From assembly GCA_036497285.1 (NCBI GenBank), contig DASXJR010000071.1, positions 1 through 30,749 on the forward strand: a DNA stretch of 30,749 bases, in the 5' to 3' direction. The DNA is from RYN-133 sp036497285 (lineage in GTDB: Bacteria; Actinomycetota; Actinomycetes; Mycobacteriales; Jatrophihabitantaceae). Positions 15,559 through 23,311 of this stretch are shown here, one piece after another. The position numbers and the translations under genes were made by a program. A model generated the notes under the pieces. The model was not told the DNA's origin. It did no database searches and saw only the letters and a list, made by a program, of their open reading frames with translations. Each line of letters starts with the position of its first letter. Positions within the stretch are counted from its first letter, which is position 1.

Positions 15559-16287
15559 TCAGCCGCGGGGGAGACGGAGGACGTAGCCGACACCACGCAG
15601 CGTGTGCAGCAGCCGCGGTTGCGTGGTATCGACCTTGCGGCGCAGGTACGAGACGTAGGACTCCACGACATTCGCGTCGCCGCCGAAGTCGTAGTTCCAC
15701 ACGTTGTCCAGGATCTGCGCCTTGCTCAGCACCCGTCCCGTGTTCTGCATGAAGTACCGCAACAGCTTGAACTCGGTCGGCGACAACGCGACCGGTGCTC
15801 CGGCCTTCCAGGCTTCGTGGGTCTCGTCGTCGAGTTCGATGTCGGCGAAGGTCAGCCGCGCGGTGGCGGGCGGGTTTGGCGCGGCCGCGCTGCGCCGCAG
15901 CACCGCCCGGATGCGGGCGATCACCTCGTCGAGACTGAACGGTTTGGCGACGTAGTCGTCACCGCCCACCGTGAGCCCGGTGATCTTGTCGGCGACCGAG
16001 TCGCGCGCGGTCAGGAACACGACCGGACAGCGATTGCCCTCGGCGCCCATCCGGCGGACGACCTCGAAACCGTCGATGCCCGGCATCATCACGTCCAGGA
16101 CCATCAGGTCGGGACGGAACTCGCGCGCCGCGCGCAGCGCCTCGTGGCCGTCGCGCGCGGTCGCCACCTCGAAGCCGGCGAACCGCAGGCTCGCGGCGAG
16201 CAGTTCGACGATGTTGGCGTCGTCCTCGACGACCAGCAACCGCGCCTCGGCCGCGCGCTCTGCCGCGCTGTCTCTGGCGCTGCTCAT
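15559..16287 (-). CDS. OmpR-family response regulator
   Basis: This 242-residue two-domain regulator has an N-terminal receiver domain with acidic pocket Glu21-Asp22-Asp23, phosphorylated Asp65 in LMVLDVMMPG, Thr93 and Lys115 (DYVAKPFSL). A winged-helix DNA-binding domain follows, with SPTEFKLLRYFMQNTGRVLSKAQIL and a VVESYVSYLRRKVD recognition helix, ending in GVGYVLRLPRG. The start ATG is well supported by GAAGGGA at 16293-16299, 5 nt upstream. It is the first gene of the six-gene operon. A pair of direct repeats in the upstream gap is a candidate binding site for the regulator itself. By sequence it is close to TrcR/TcrX-type regulators; the signal is unknown. Confidence 0.94.
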   Translation of the reverse strand: MSSARDSAAERAAEARLLVVEDDANIVELLAASLRFAGFEVATARDGHEALRAAREFRPDLMVLDVMMPGIDGFEVVRRMGAEGNRCPVVFLTARDSVADKITGLTVGGDDYVAKPFSLDEVIARIRAVLRRSAAAPNPPATARLTFADIELDDETHEAWKAGAPVALSPTEFKLLRYFMQNTGRVLSKAQILDNVWNYDFGGDANVVESYVSYLRRKVDTTQPRLLHTLRGVGYVLRLPRG

Positions 16288-16343
16288 ACCCGTCCCTTCG
16301 CGCGGTGCCTCAGCAGACTGTGCCCGGGCAGCCTGATCCCCTC

Positions 16344-16372
16344 CTGGGAGAATCCTGCACGTTTGCTGGGAG
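16344..16372 (-). promoter_or_regulatory. Direct repeats upstream of the response regulator
   Basis: CTGGGAG occurs at 16344-16350 and 16366-16372, exactly 22 bp apart (two helical turns), in the 120-bp gap before the operon. OmpR-class regulators bind tandem direct repeats on one DNA face, so this may be an autoregulatory site. No convincing -35/-10 pair was found around it. Confidence 0.4.
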
Positions 16373-16407
16373 CTGCGCTTCGCGGGGCTGGTTCGCGCGA
16401 ATCGGGC

Positions 16408-17280
16408 TCAGCCGAAGGTGACGCCGGTCAGCTCCTCGGCCGTGCGCCACAGCGACGCTGCGACGCCGGCATCTCGGGCGGCGCGTGACGCGGCCACCTT
16501 GCGCGGGGAGCCGCGCAGCTCGCCGATGCCGTCCGGACCGTAGTAGTCGCCGCCCGCCACGTCCGGCATGGTCGCCGCGTACAGCGACGGCAGCGCACCC
16601 GCCGCCGCGTTCTGGGCGACGAGCTGATTACCGATCGCCATCAGGCGGTCCTGGATCGATTCGGTGTGCGACTGCAGCTCGGTCGCGGCGTAGCCCGGGT
16701 GGGCAGCGACCGAGAGCACCGCCGAACCTCTCGCCCCGAGCCGACGGTTCAGCTCCAACGCGAACATCAGATCGGCGAGCTTCGACTGGGCGTAGGCCGC
16801 CCACCGGCGGTAGCGGCGGGTGTGCCAGTTGAGGTCGTCAAGTGCGATGTGGCCGATGCGATGCACCCCGCTGGCGAGGGTCACGACTCGTCCCGAGATC
16901 TTCGGCAGCAGCAGCCCGGTCAGCGCGAAGTGCCCGAGAAAGTTGGTGCCCAGCTGCGATTCGAACCCGTCGGCGGTGCGCGCCTTGGGCACGGCCATGA
17001 TCCCGGCGTTGTTGATCAGGACATCGAACCCTTCCGACACCGCCGCGAACGCGCGTACCGAGGACAGATCGGCCAGGTCGAGCGGACGGACGGCGACCTT
17101 GCCCGGGATCCGTGCCGCGACCGCCTCGGCCTTGTCGAAGTTCCGGCAGGCCATGATCACGTGCGCGCCGTGTTCGGCGAGCGCGCGCGTGGTCGCTTCG
17201 CCGAGGCCGCTGTTGGCGCCCGTGATCACGAAGGTGCGGCCGGTCTGGTCAGGTATGTCCTGCTGGGTCCAGTGCGCCAT
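16408..17280 (-). CDS. Short-chain dehydrogenase/reductase
   Basis: This 290-residue SDR has the cofactor motif TGANSGLG (residues about 20-27), the LINNAG motif near 90, and the catalytic YAQSK (Tyr and Lys of YxxxK) near 163. An ACRN segment after the second strand, with a basic residue, suggests NADP(H). The overall pattern (MACRNFDKAEA, NFLGHFALTGLL, AAHPGYAATELQ) is that of the retinol-dehydrogenase and protochlorophyllide-reductase-like SDRs common in actinobacteria, usually annotated only as oxidoreductases. The ATG is preceded by a -10-like hexamer at 17289-17294, so it probably has its own leaderless transcript although the ACT gene ends only 18 bp upstream. The substrate cannot be told. 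Confidence 0.88.
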   Translation of the reverse strand: MAHWTQQDIPDQTGRTFVITGANSGLGEATTRALAEHGAHVIMACRNFDKAEAVAARIPGKVAVRPLDLADLSSVRAFAAVSEGFDVLINNAGIMAVPKARTADGFESQLGTNFLGHFALTGLLLPKISGRVVTLASGVHRIGHIALDDLNWHTRRYRRWAAYAQSKLADLMFALELNRRLGARGSAVLSVAAHPGYAATELQSHTESIQDRLMAIGNQLVAQNAAAGALPSLYAATMPDVAGGDYYGPDGIGELRGSPRKVAASRAARDAGVAASLWRTAEELTGVTFG

Positions 17281-17294
17281 GGGCCGGAACAGTA
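17281..17294 (-). promoter_or_regulatory. Possible -10 element of the SDR gene
   Basis: On the minus strand TACTGT (17294-17289) ends 8 nt before the ATG, with no Shine-Dalgarno between. This predicts a nearly leaderless message. The element lies just after the ACT gene stop, and its -35 region would fall inside that gene. Confidence 0.35.
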
Positions 17295-17298
17295 GTGC

Positions 17299-17952
17299 TC
17301 ACTCCGCGGCGGTGGTCACCGAAGCGGCGACCGCCGCGAGATGCTGCAGCCGGATCAGCTCGGACGGCAGCCAGCGCAGCGCCGGCCGCCCGACCAGCAG
17401 GGCACCGTCGCCGAGCGGAGCGACCGCGAGCTCGGTATCCAGACGGTCCCACTCGGCAGGCGCCCACGCAGTGTCAGCGGCGAGGGTGCGTGCGGGGCGC
17501 GGTGGCCACCACGGCACCGGCACGGTATCGACCTCAGGTGCAGAGTTGCCCGCGGCGAGCACGCTCGACTGGCCGCTGACCGGCGAGCCGAGCACCAGCG
17601 CCCACCCGGCGCGGAACACCCGCGCGACGCCGTCGGCGAGCGTGGGCAGCGATTCGGACGGCTTCGCGGCGAGGCTGTCGAGCAGTTCGAGTTCGCGGTG
17701 CGGGTCGATCTGGCCGGCGTAGGGACGGATCGACTCGACCTTCACCCCGTCGACGGTGACCGCCGCGCTCACGAGCGAGTCCGCGAGTTTGTCCGGCGGC
17801 AGTTCGACCACCAGGTCGTCGGTCGCGCTGCCGGGGGAGCGCTGGATGACGTCGAGGCTGAGGATATCCGCGCCGACCCGGCCCAGCGCGCTGGCGACAG
17901 CCCCGAGCACGCCCGGACGGTCGGGCAGAACGATTCGGAGCAGGTAGGACAC
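17299..17952 (-). CDS. ACT-domain protein (Rv3013 type)
   Basis: This 217-residue protein starts with an ACT domain (residues 1-80; MSYLLRIVLPDRPGVLGAVA and an LSLDVIQR strand). ACT domains bind amino acids or similar ligands in regulation. The C-terminal part (about 95-217) has a VLGSPVSGQSSVLAAGN segment and a final GDGALLVGRPALRWLPSELIRL. This looks like a degenerate GAF-like or unknown domain and has no catalytic motif I recognise. The gene is divergent from gatC, and the same neighbour is known in M. tuberculosis (Rv3013). GTG 17952 is the start by conservation of the strand that follows. A strong inverted repeat overlaps this start, which may matter for its control. Confidence 0.82.
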   Translation of the reverse strand: MSYLLRIVLPDRPGVLGAVASALGRVGADILSLDVIQRSPGSATDDLVVELPPDKLADSLVSAAVTVDGVKVESIRPYAGQIDPHRELELLDSLAAKPSESLPTLADGVARVFRAGWALVLGSPVSGQSSVLAAGNSAPEVDTVPVPWWPPRPARTLAADTAWAPAEWDRLDTELAVAPLGDGALLVGRPALRWLPSELIRLQHLAAVAASVTTAAE

Positions 17953-17974
17953 GCCGGACAGGGTGCCCTACCTG
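17941..17974. promoter_or_regulatory. Inverted repeat across the ACT gene start
   Basis: CAGGTAGG (17941-17948) and CCTACCTG (17967-17974) are a perfect 8-bp inverted repeat. In the ACT mRNA the upstream purine-rich arm would pair with codons 2-5, placing the GTG (17952-17950) in the stem-loop. It could be an RNA switch over the start site or a DNA operator between the divergent ACT and gatC genes. Confidence 0.5.
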
Positions 17975-18009
17975 TATGACGCGCCGGTTACGGGGGTGCA
18001 GGGGGTTCA

Positions 18010-18021
18010 TAGGATGGTCCG
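18010..18021 (+). promoter_or_regulatory. Predicted gatCAB promoter -10 (leaderless)
   Basis: TAGGAT (18010-18015) is followed by 6 nt and then the GTG of gatC, the same spacing as at ligA and ilvD. A weak -35-like TTACGG lies at 17988-17993 with a 16-bp spacer. No Shine-Dalgarno is present. Confidence 0.5.
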
Positions 18022-18339
18022 GTGAGTGATCCCCGAAGTGAGCGTCGCATTTCCCGCGACGAGGTCGCCCATCTGGCCCGGTTGGCCCGCCTGGCGGTGA
18101 CCGACGACGAGTTGGACCTGTTCGCCGGCCAGTTGGACGTGATCCTCGGTGCGGTCGCCCGCGTCAGCGAGGTCGCCGCGGCCGACATTGCGCCCACGAC
18201 CCACGCCGTCCCACTGTCGAACGTGCTGCGCGCCGACGAGCTAACCCCGTGCCTGCCGCGCGAGCGCGTGCTCGCCGGCGCACCGTCCGTCGAGGACGAC
18301 AAGTTCCGGGTCCCGCGGATCCTGAGCGAGGAGGTTTAG
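18022..18339 (+). CDS. gatC: Asp-tRNA(Asn)/Glu-tRNA(Gln) amidotransferase subunit C
   Basis: GatC is the small 105-residue subunit that wraps around and stabilises GatA and GatB in the amidotransferase. That complex converts Glu-tRNA(Gln) (and Asp-tRNA(Asn)) to the amidated form. The family signature is seen at the N-terminus, with ISRDEVAHLARLARLAVTDDELD, and in the C-terminal extended arm with the LRADELTPCLPRE stretch. GTG 18022 is taken because it lies 6 nt after the predicted -10. Its stop shares one base with the gatA start (TAGTG), showing tight coupling. It is the first gene of the gatC-gatA-gatB operon. Confidence 0.94.
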   Translation: MSDPRSERRISRDEVAHLARLARLAVTDDELDLFAGQLDVILGAVARVSEVAAADIAPTTHAVPLSNVLRADELTPCLPRERVLAGAPSVEDDKFRVPRILSEEV

Positions 18340-19823
18340 TGAACGACCTGACACGGCTGTCGGCTGCCGAGATCGCCGCGGCCGTGGCGTCCGGCGAGGT
18401 GACGGCACTCGAGGTCGCCGAGGCGCACCTCGAGCGCATCGCGCAGGTCGACGGCTCGGTTCACGCGTTCTTGCACGTCGACACCGAAGGCGCGATGCAC
18501 GCCGCCCGCCAGGTCGACGCGCGCCGCTCGGCCGGTGGTGACCTCGGCCCGCTCGCCGGCGTCCCGCTCGCGATGAAGGACGTCGTCGTCACCAAGGACC
18601 TGCCCACGACCGCCGGATCCAAGATCCTCGATGGGTGGAAGCCGCCCTACGACGCGACTATCACCAAGCGGATCAAGGACGCCGGGGTCGTCATGTTGGG
18701 CAAAACCAACATGGACGAGTTCGCGATGGGCAGTTCGACCGAGAACAGCGCGTACGGCCCGAGCCACAACCCGTGGGATCTCAACCGGATCCCCGGCGGC
18801 AGCTCCGGCGGATCGTCCGCCGCGGTGGCAGCGTACGAGGCGCCGCTGTCGATCGGCACCGACACCGGCGGATCGATCCGCCAGCCCGCTGCGGTCACCG
18901 GCATCGTCGGGTTCAAGCCCACCTACGGCAACGTCTCGCGGTACGGACTGATCGCTTTCTCATCCTCGCTCGACCAGGCCGGGCCGTTCGCCCGTACCGT
19001 GCTCGACACCGCGTTGCTGTACGAGACGATCGCGGGCCACGACCCGTGCGACTCGACGTCGATCCCTCGCCCGGTCGCTCCGACGGTCTCGGCCGCGCGC
19101 GACGGCGCGGGCGGTGACCTGTCCGGGGTGCGCATCGGCGTCGTCCGTGAGCTCGGTGGCGAGGGCTACGAGGCCGGCGTGCTCGCGTCGTTCGACGAGG
19201 CACTGGGCACCCTGAAGGGACTCGGCGCCGAGATCGTCGAGGTGTCCTGCCCGCACTTCGAGTACGCGCTGCCGGCGTACTACCTGATCGCGCCCAGTGA
19301 GTGCTCGTCGAACCTGGCCCGCTTCGATGGGGTGCGGTACGGCCTGCGCGTGGGCGACGACGGCGTGAACTCGCTCGAGGACGTCATGTCGCTCACCCGC
19401 GAGGCCGGCTTCGGTCCCGAGGTGAAGCGGCGCGTCATGATCGGTACCTATGCGCTGTCGTCCGGGTACTACGACGCGTACTACGGGCAGGCGCAGAAGG
19501 TGCGCACGCTGATCGTCCGGGACTTCGACGCGGCCTTCGCCCAGGCCGACGTCCTCGTGTCGCCGACCTCGCCGTTCGTCGCGTTCGAACTCGGCGCGCG
19601 CGCCGCCGATCCGATGGCGATGTACGTCAACGACCTGTGCACGCTGCCCGCATCGCTCGCCGGCACCCCGGCGATCTCGGTGCCGTCGGGTCTTGCCGAC
19701 GGGTTGCCCGTGGGTCTGCAGATCATGGCTCCCGCTCTCGAGGACGACCGGTGCTTCCGTGTCGCCGCCGCGTTCGAGTCGGCGAGCACACCCGTCCTCG
19801 CGTCCATCCGGGAGCTGCCGTGA
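18339..19823 (+). CDS. gatA: Asp-tRNA(Asn)/Glu-tRNA(Gln) amidotransferase subunit A
   Basis: GatA releases ammonia from glutamine for the amidation step, acting as an amidase-signature enzyme. The Ser-cisSer-Lys triad is intact: Lys80 in PLAMKDVVV, the cis-Ser155 in PGGSSGGSS, and nucleophile Ser179 in TDTGGSIRQPA, one position off the S. aureus numbering I recall (79, 154, 178). The protein has 494 residues, normal for GatA. The frame is open upstream within gatC, but GTG 18339 fits the family N-terminus (NDLTRLSAAEIAAAV) and gives the one-base overlap with gatC. Its own stop overlaps gatB by 4 nt. The pfkA gene found between gatA and gatB in mycobacteria is absent. Confidence 0.96.
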   Translation: MNDLTRLSAAEIAAAVASGEVTALEVAEAHLERIAQVDGSVHAFLHVDTEGAMHAARQVDARRSAGGDLGPLAGVPLAMKDVVVTKDLPTTAGSKILDGWKPPYDATITKRIKDAGVVMLGKTNMDEFAMGSSTENSAYGPSHNPWDLNRIPGGSSGGSSAAVAAYEAPLSIGTDTGGSIRQPAAVTGIVGFKPTYGNVSRYGLIAFSSSLDQAGPFARTVLDTALLYETIAGHDPCDSTSIPRPVAPTVSAARDGAGGDLSGVRIGVVRELGGEGYEAGVLASFDEALGTLKGLGAEIVEVSCPHFEYALPAYYLIAPSECSSNLARFDGVRYGLRVGDDGVNSLEDVMSLTREAGFGPEVKRRVMIGTYALSSGYYDAYYGQAQKVRTLIVRDFDAAFAQADVLVSPTSPFVAFELGARAADPMAMYVNDLCTLPASLAGTPAISVPSGLADGLPVGLQIMAPALEDDRCFRVAAAFESASTPVLASIRELP

Positions 19824-21310
19824 CCACGCTGACTTACGCGGACGTGCTGGCGTCCTACGAACCGGTGATCGGGCTCGAGACGCACGTCGAACTCGGCACC
19901 AAGTCGAAGATGTTCTGCGGCTGCTCGACCACGTTCGGCGCCGAGCCGAACACGCAGGTGTGCCCGGTGTGCCTGGGCCTGCCCGGTGCGCTTCCGGTGG
20001 CCAACGAGAAGGCCATCGAGTCGACGATCCGCATCGGGCTGGCGCTCAACTGCTCGATCGCGACGTGGTGCCGGTTCGCGCGCAAGAACTACTTCTACCC
20101 GGACATGCCGAAGAACTTCCAGACCTCGCAGTACGACGAGCCGTTGTGCGTGGACGGCTACCTGGACGTGGAGTACGACGGCACGACGTACCGCGTCGGC
20201 ATCGAGCGGGTGCACCTGGAGGAGGACACCGGCAAGAACACCCATGTCGGCACGTCCGGACGCATCCACGGCGCCGACTACTCGCTCGTCGACTACAACC
20301 GGGCGGGCATTCCGCTTGTCGAAATCGTGACCAAGCCGGTGCCCGGCACCGGTGCGCTGGCGCCCGAGATCGCGCGCGCGTACGTGACCGAGCTGCGTGA
20401 CATCCTGCGCACGCTCGGCGTCTCGGACGTGCGCATGGAGCAGGGTTCGCTGCGGTGCGACGTGAACACGTCGCTGAACAAGCCCGGCGCCGAATGGGGC
20501 ACCCGCACCGAGACGAAGAACGTGAACTCGCTGCGTTCGGTCGAGCGTGCGGTGCGCTCGGAGATCCTGCGCCAGGCGGGCGTGCTCGACGCGGGGGACC
20601 GGGTGCTGCAAGAGACGCGGCACTTCTCCGAGACGACCGGCGACACCCGTCCCGGCCGGTCGAAGGAGGAAGCGACCGACTACCGCTACTTCCCGGAGCC
20701 GGACCTCGTCCCGGTGGCACCTGACCCGGACTGGGTCGAGAAGCTGCGCGCCGATCTGCCGGAAGTTCCCGCTGCTCGCCGCGAGCGGCTCGTCGAGGAA
20801 CTCGGCGTCAGCGCCGAGGACATGGTGCAGATGAGCAACGCGGGCGTGGTCGAACTCGTCGGGGCCACCGCTGCTGCCGGAGCGCCGGTCGGCGAGGCAC
20901 GCAACTGGTGGCTCGGTTACCTCGCGCAGAAGGCGAACGAGGCAGAGATCGATGCCGCAGAGCTCGCGATCCGTCCCGAGCAGGTGGCCCGGCTGATCAC
21001 CCTGGTCGCCGACGGCACGCTCTCGACGGCCCTCGCGCGGCAGGCGGTCGAGGGCGTGCTCGAGACCGGCCAAGGGGTCGACGAGGTGATCGCGTCGCGT
21101 GGTCTCAAGCGGGTCTCGGACACCGGGGCGCTGGAGCAGGCGGCCGACGACGCCATCGCCGCCAACCCGGACATCGCGGAGAAGGTGCGCGGCGGCAAGC
21201 TGCCGGCGGTCGGGGCACTGGTAGGCGCGGTGATGAAGGCGACGCGCGGGCAGGCCGACGCGGCTGCGGTACGCACGATCTTGTTGGAGAAGCTCGGGGC
21301 CAGCGAGTAG
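19820..21310 (+). CDS. gatB: Asp-tRNA(Asn)/Glu-tRNA(Gln) amidotransferase subunit B
   Basis: GatB binds the misacylated tRNA, activates its side chain with ATP, and accepts ammonia from GatA. The N-terminal kinase-like cradle begins with VIGLETHVEL, followed by a zinc site made of Cys33, Cys35, Cys48 and Cys51 (FCGCST and VCPVCLGLPG). LEEDTGKNTH, DYNRAGIPLVEIVT and the EATDYRYFPEPDL block are typical. The C-terminal YqeY-like tRNA-binding domain fills the last 150 residues. The GTG at 19820 gives a 4-nt overlap with gatA and 496 residues. The open frame extending upstream lies wholly inside gatA and is not part of the gene. Confidence 0.96.
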   Translation: MTTLTYADVLASYEPVIGLETHVELGTKSKMFCGCSTTFGAEPNTQVCPVCLGLPGALPVANEKAIESTIRIGLALNCSIATWCRFARKNYFYPDMPKNFQTSQYDEPLCVDGYLDVEYDGTTYRVGIERVHLEEDTGKNTHVGTSGRIHGADYSLVDYNRAGIPLVEIVTKPVPGTGALAPEIARAYVTELRDILRTLGVSDVRMEQGSLRCDVNTSLNKPGAEWGTRTETKNVNSLRSVERAVRSEILRQAGVLDAGDRVLQETRHFSETTGDTRPGRSKEEATDYRYFPEPDLVPVAPDPDWVEKLRADLPEVPAARRERLVEELGVSAEDMVQMSNAGVVELVGATAAAGAPVGEARNWWLGYLAQKANEAEIDAAELAIRPEQVARLITLVADGTLSTALARQAVEGVLETGQGVDEVIASRGLKRVSDTGALEQAADDAIAANPDIAEKVRGGKLPAVGALVGAVMKATRGQADAAAVRTILLEKLGASE

Positions 21311-21313
21311 CCG

Positions 21314-22291
21314 GTGGTCGACTGGGTCGGCAACGACGGCCTCGCCACGGCCGAGCGATTCCGGGACATGGGCGAGCGCCAGGTGCGTGGTATCTCGCCG
21401 ACCTATGAGCGGCTGTGTCTGGGCGTGGCGGGCGACCACGAGGTGCTGCACCTGCTCGACACGTTGCCTGCTCCGAAGCGGCAACCCAACCTGTTGCTCG
21501 GCGCGGTGCGGTTCATGGATGGGCCGGTGTCGTCGTATCCGGAGTTCCGCGCGTTCGTGACCTCGTCGTGGGACGGCCTGTCCGCAACCATGCTCGCGCG
21601 CCGGACGCAGACGAACGAGGCCCTGCGGTGCACGGCGTACCTGCCGGTGCTGGCCACGCTGCCGCAACCGTTGGCTTTGCTCGAGGTGGGCGCTTCAGCC
21701 GGGTTGTGCCTTCGCCTGGATCGGTACGCGTACCGGTACGACGATCGCCCTGCGCTCGGCTCGTCCTCGTTGGTCTTGCAGTGTCGGACGACCGGACCGG
21801 TGCAGCTGCCGCGCCAGGTGCCGTCGGTGGTGTGGCGGCGTGGGCTGGACCTGAACCCGCTGGACGTGACCTCCGAGGAGGACATGGGCTGGCTGCGCTC
21901 GCTGGTGTGGCCGGAGCAGACGGCACGGTTCGAGGTGCTGCGCCAGGCGATCGAGATCGCGCGGCGCGATCCGGTCGAGATCGTGCGTGGTGACCTGACG
22001 ACCGACCTGCTCGAGGTCGCGGCCGACGCGCCGAGACACGCGACGCTCGTCGTGCTGCACTCGGCGGTGCTCGCGTACCTCGACGGGCCGCAGCGTGCGC
22101 TGTTCCGCGCCGAGCTCGACGCGATCCGCGGCGACCGTCCACTGGTCTGGCTGTCGAACGAGGGCCCCGGGGTGTGCGTCGACTTTCCCTCGCCGGAGGG
22201 TGCGGCGGTGCCGTTCGTGCTGGCGCGTGACGGGGTGCCGCTCGCCTACACCAGCCCGCACGGTGACTGGCTCGACTGGTTCTCCGGGTGA
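21314..22291 (+). CDS. DUF2332-family protein
   Basis: This 325-residue protein belongs to DUF2332, an uncharacterised family frequent in actinobacteria. Its most telling segment is LALLEVGASAGLCLRLDRYAY near residue 120. The E-x-G-A-S-x-G loop looks like the SAM-binding motif I of Rossmann-fold methyltransferases, and a later VVLHSAVLAYLD could be the strand-4 region. No tight homology to a known methyltransferase can be claimed. The GTG start lies 3 nt after the gatB stop, with the stop overlapping the next gene by 4 nt, so it is probably at the end of the gatCAB transcript. An in-frame ATG at 21369 is a shorter alternative start. Confidence 0.75.
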   Translation: MVDWVGNDGLATAERFRDMGERQVRGISPTYERLCLGVAGDHEVLHLLDTLPAPKRQPNLLLGAVRFMDGPVSSYPEFRAFVTSSWDGLSATMLARRTQTNEALRCTAYLPVLATLPQPLALLEVGASAGLCLRLDRYAYRYDDRPALGSSSLVLQCRTTGPVQLPRQVPSVVWRRGLDLNPLDVTSEEDMGWLRSLVWPEQTARFEVLRQAIEIARRDPVEIVRGDLTTDLLEVAADAPRHATLVVLHSAVLAYLDGPQRALFRAELDAIRGDRPLVWLSNEGPGVCVDFPSPEGAAVPFVLARDGVPLAYTSPHGDWLDWFSG

Positions 22292-23295
22292 GCCGACTTC
22301 TCGCGGCCGTCATCGTGCTGGCCGCGCAGGCTGCGCCCGTGCAGCTGTTCACGATTCGCGATGCGCGCATCGACGAGGCGAGCGGAATTGCGCGTGGCAT
22401 CGCGTCGCCGAACGTCTATTACGTACACAACGACAGCGGCGATTCGGCGCGGTTCTTCGCGGTCGACGCGCACTCCGGACGAGTGCGGGCGACCTACCAC
22501 GTGCCGGGCGCGGTGAACCACGACTGGGAAGATCTCGCCGTCGCTCCGGACGCAGCGGGCACGCCGTCGGTGTGGCTCGCCGATATCGGCGACAACGACG
22601 CCGTACGCAGGTCGGTGCAGCTCTACCGCGTGGACGAGCCGTACGTGACGACCGGCTCGCACCTCACCGGTCGTCCGGACGTGTGGCGGTTGAGGTATCC
22701 GTCCGGGCCGGTGAATGCCGAGTCGCTGTTCGTGACGCCGCGCGGACGGGCGTACCTGGTGACCAAGGTGCTGAGCGGGCGCTCGGTCGTGTACGAGGTG
22801 CCGGCACGTCCGTCGCGTGACCGGGTGCAGTTGTTGCGCCGGGTCGGGATGTTCCAGGTGCCGCAGACCGGGCTGGCTGCGCTCACGACCGGCGCCGCCT
22901 TGTCGCGGGACGGCGCGGTGCTGGTGATCCGCACGTACTTGACCGCGTACGTGTGGCGCGCGCGCGATGCTGACATTGCTGCGGCGCTGCGGACCCGTCC
23001 CATTGCGGTGCCGCTGCCGTTGCAGCGACAGGGCGAGGGCGTGTGCATCGTCGGAACCGACCTCGTCGTCGATTCCGAGGGCCGGGATCAGCCGGTGTGG
23101 CGGGTGCCGCTGCCGGCTCGGCTGCGTCCGACCGAATCGTCGTCGGCTTCGGTGTCGCCGTCGGACTCGACGTCGGCGTCGGCGTCCGCCGGCTCGCCGT
23201 CGTCCTCGGGTCGGTGGGTGCCCGAAGTCGTGGTCGGCGCGCTGGCGCTATTACTCGTTGCTGCGGCCGGGGTTCGCGTGTTTCGGCGGCGCTGA
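22288..23295 (+). CDS. Secreted, membrane-anchored beta-propeller-like protein
   Basis: This 335-residue protein has an N-terminal signal peptide (about residues 1-16) and an exported body of repeated beta strands. Propeller-like segments include YYVHNDSGDSARFFAVDA, LADIGDNDA and VWRVPLP. A Ser-rich linker follows (about 283-308), then one C-terminal TM segment and a basic RRR end. There is no LPxTG motif, so it is held by its own TM segment rather than a sortase. The body resembles 'esterase-like' or SMP-30-type propellers, but no active-site motif is plain, so no activity is assigned. The GTG start overlaps the DUF2332 stop (GTGA). It ends 16 bp before the next gene. Confidence 0.7.
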   Translation: MSRLLAAVIVLAAQAAPVQLFTIRDARIDEASGIARGIASPNVYYVHNDSGDSARFFAVDAHSGRVRATYHVPGAVNHDWEDLAVAPDAAGTPSVWLADIGDNDAVRRSVQLYRVDEPYVTTGSHLTGRPDVWRLRYPSGPVNAESLFVTPRGRAYLVTKVLSGRSVVYEVPARPSRDRVQLLRRVGMFQVPQTGLAALTTGAALSRDGAVLVIRTYLTAYVWRARDADIAAALRTRPIAVPLPLQRQGEGVCIVGTDLVVDSEGRDQPVWRVPLPARLRPTESSSASVSPSDSTSASASAGSPSSSGRWVPEVVVGALALLLVAAAGVRVFRRR

Positions 23296-23299
23296 CGGG

Positions 23300-23311
23300 G
23301 ATGATGCGAGC
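23300..23311 (+). promoter_or_regulatory. Possible -10 element (leaderless) of the one-TM protein gene
   Basis: GATGAT (23300-23305) is followed by 6 nt and then the ATG. The hexamer is the same as the one predicted for the MFS exporter. No -35 was identified. Confidence 0.35.

Noticed and set aside
16392..16401. TTCGCGCGAA palindrome after the SDR gene as an operator
   Set aside because: CG-rich 10-bp palindromes are common by chance in such DNA. No second copy or promoter alignment supports it.
19481..21667. A very long open frame (about 728 codons) on the minus strand opposite gatA and gatB
   Set aside because: The plus strand carries two clear, full-length enzymes with intact motifs. 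The antisense product is Arg/His/Ala-rich without domains, the usual shadow of high-GC coding sequence.
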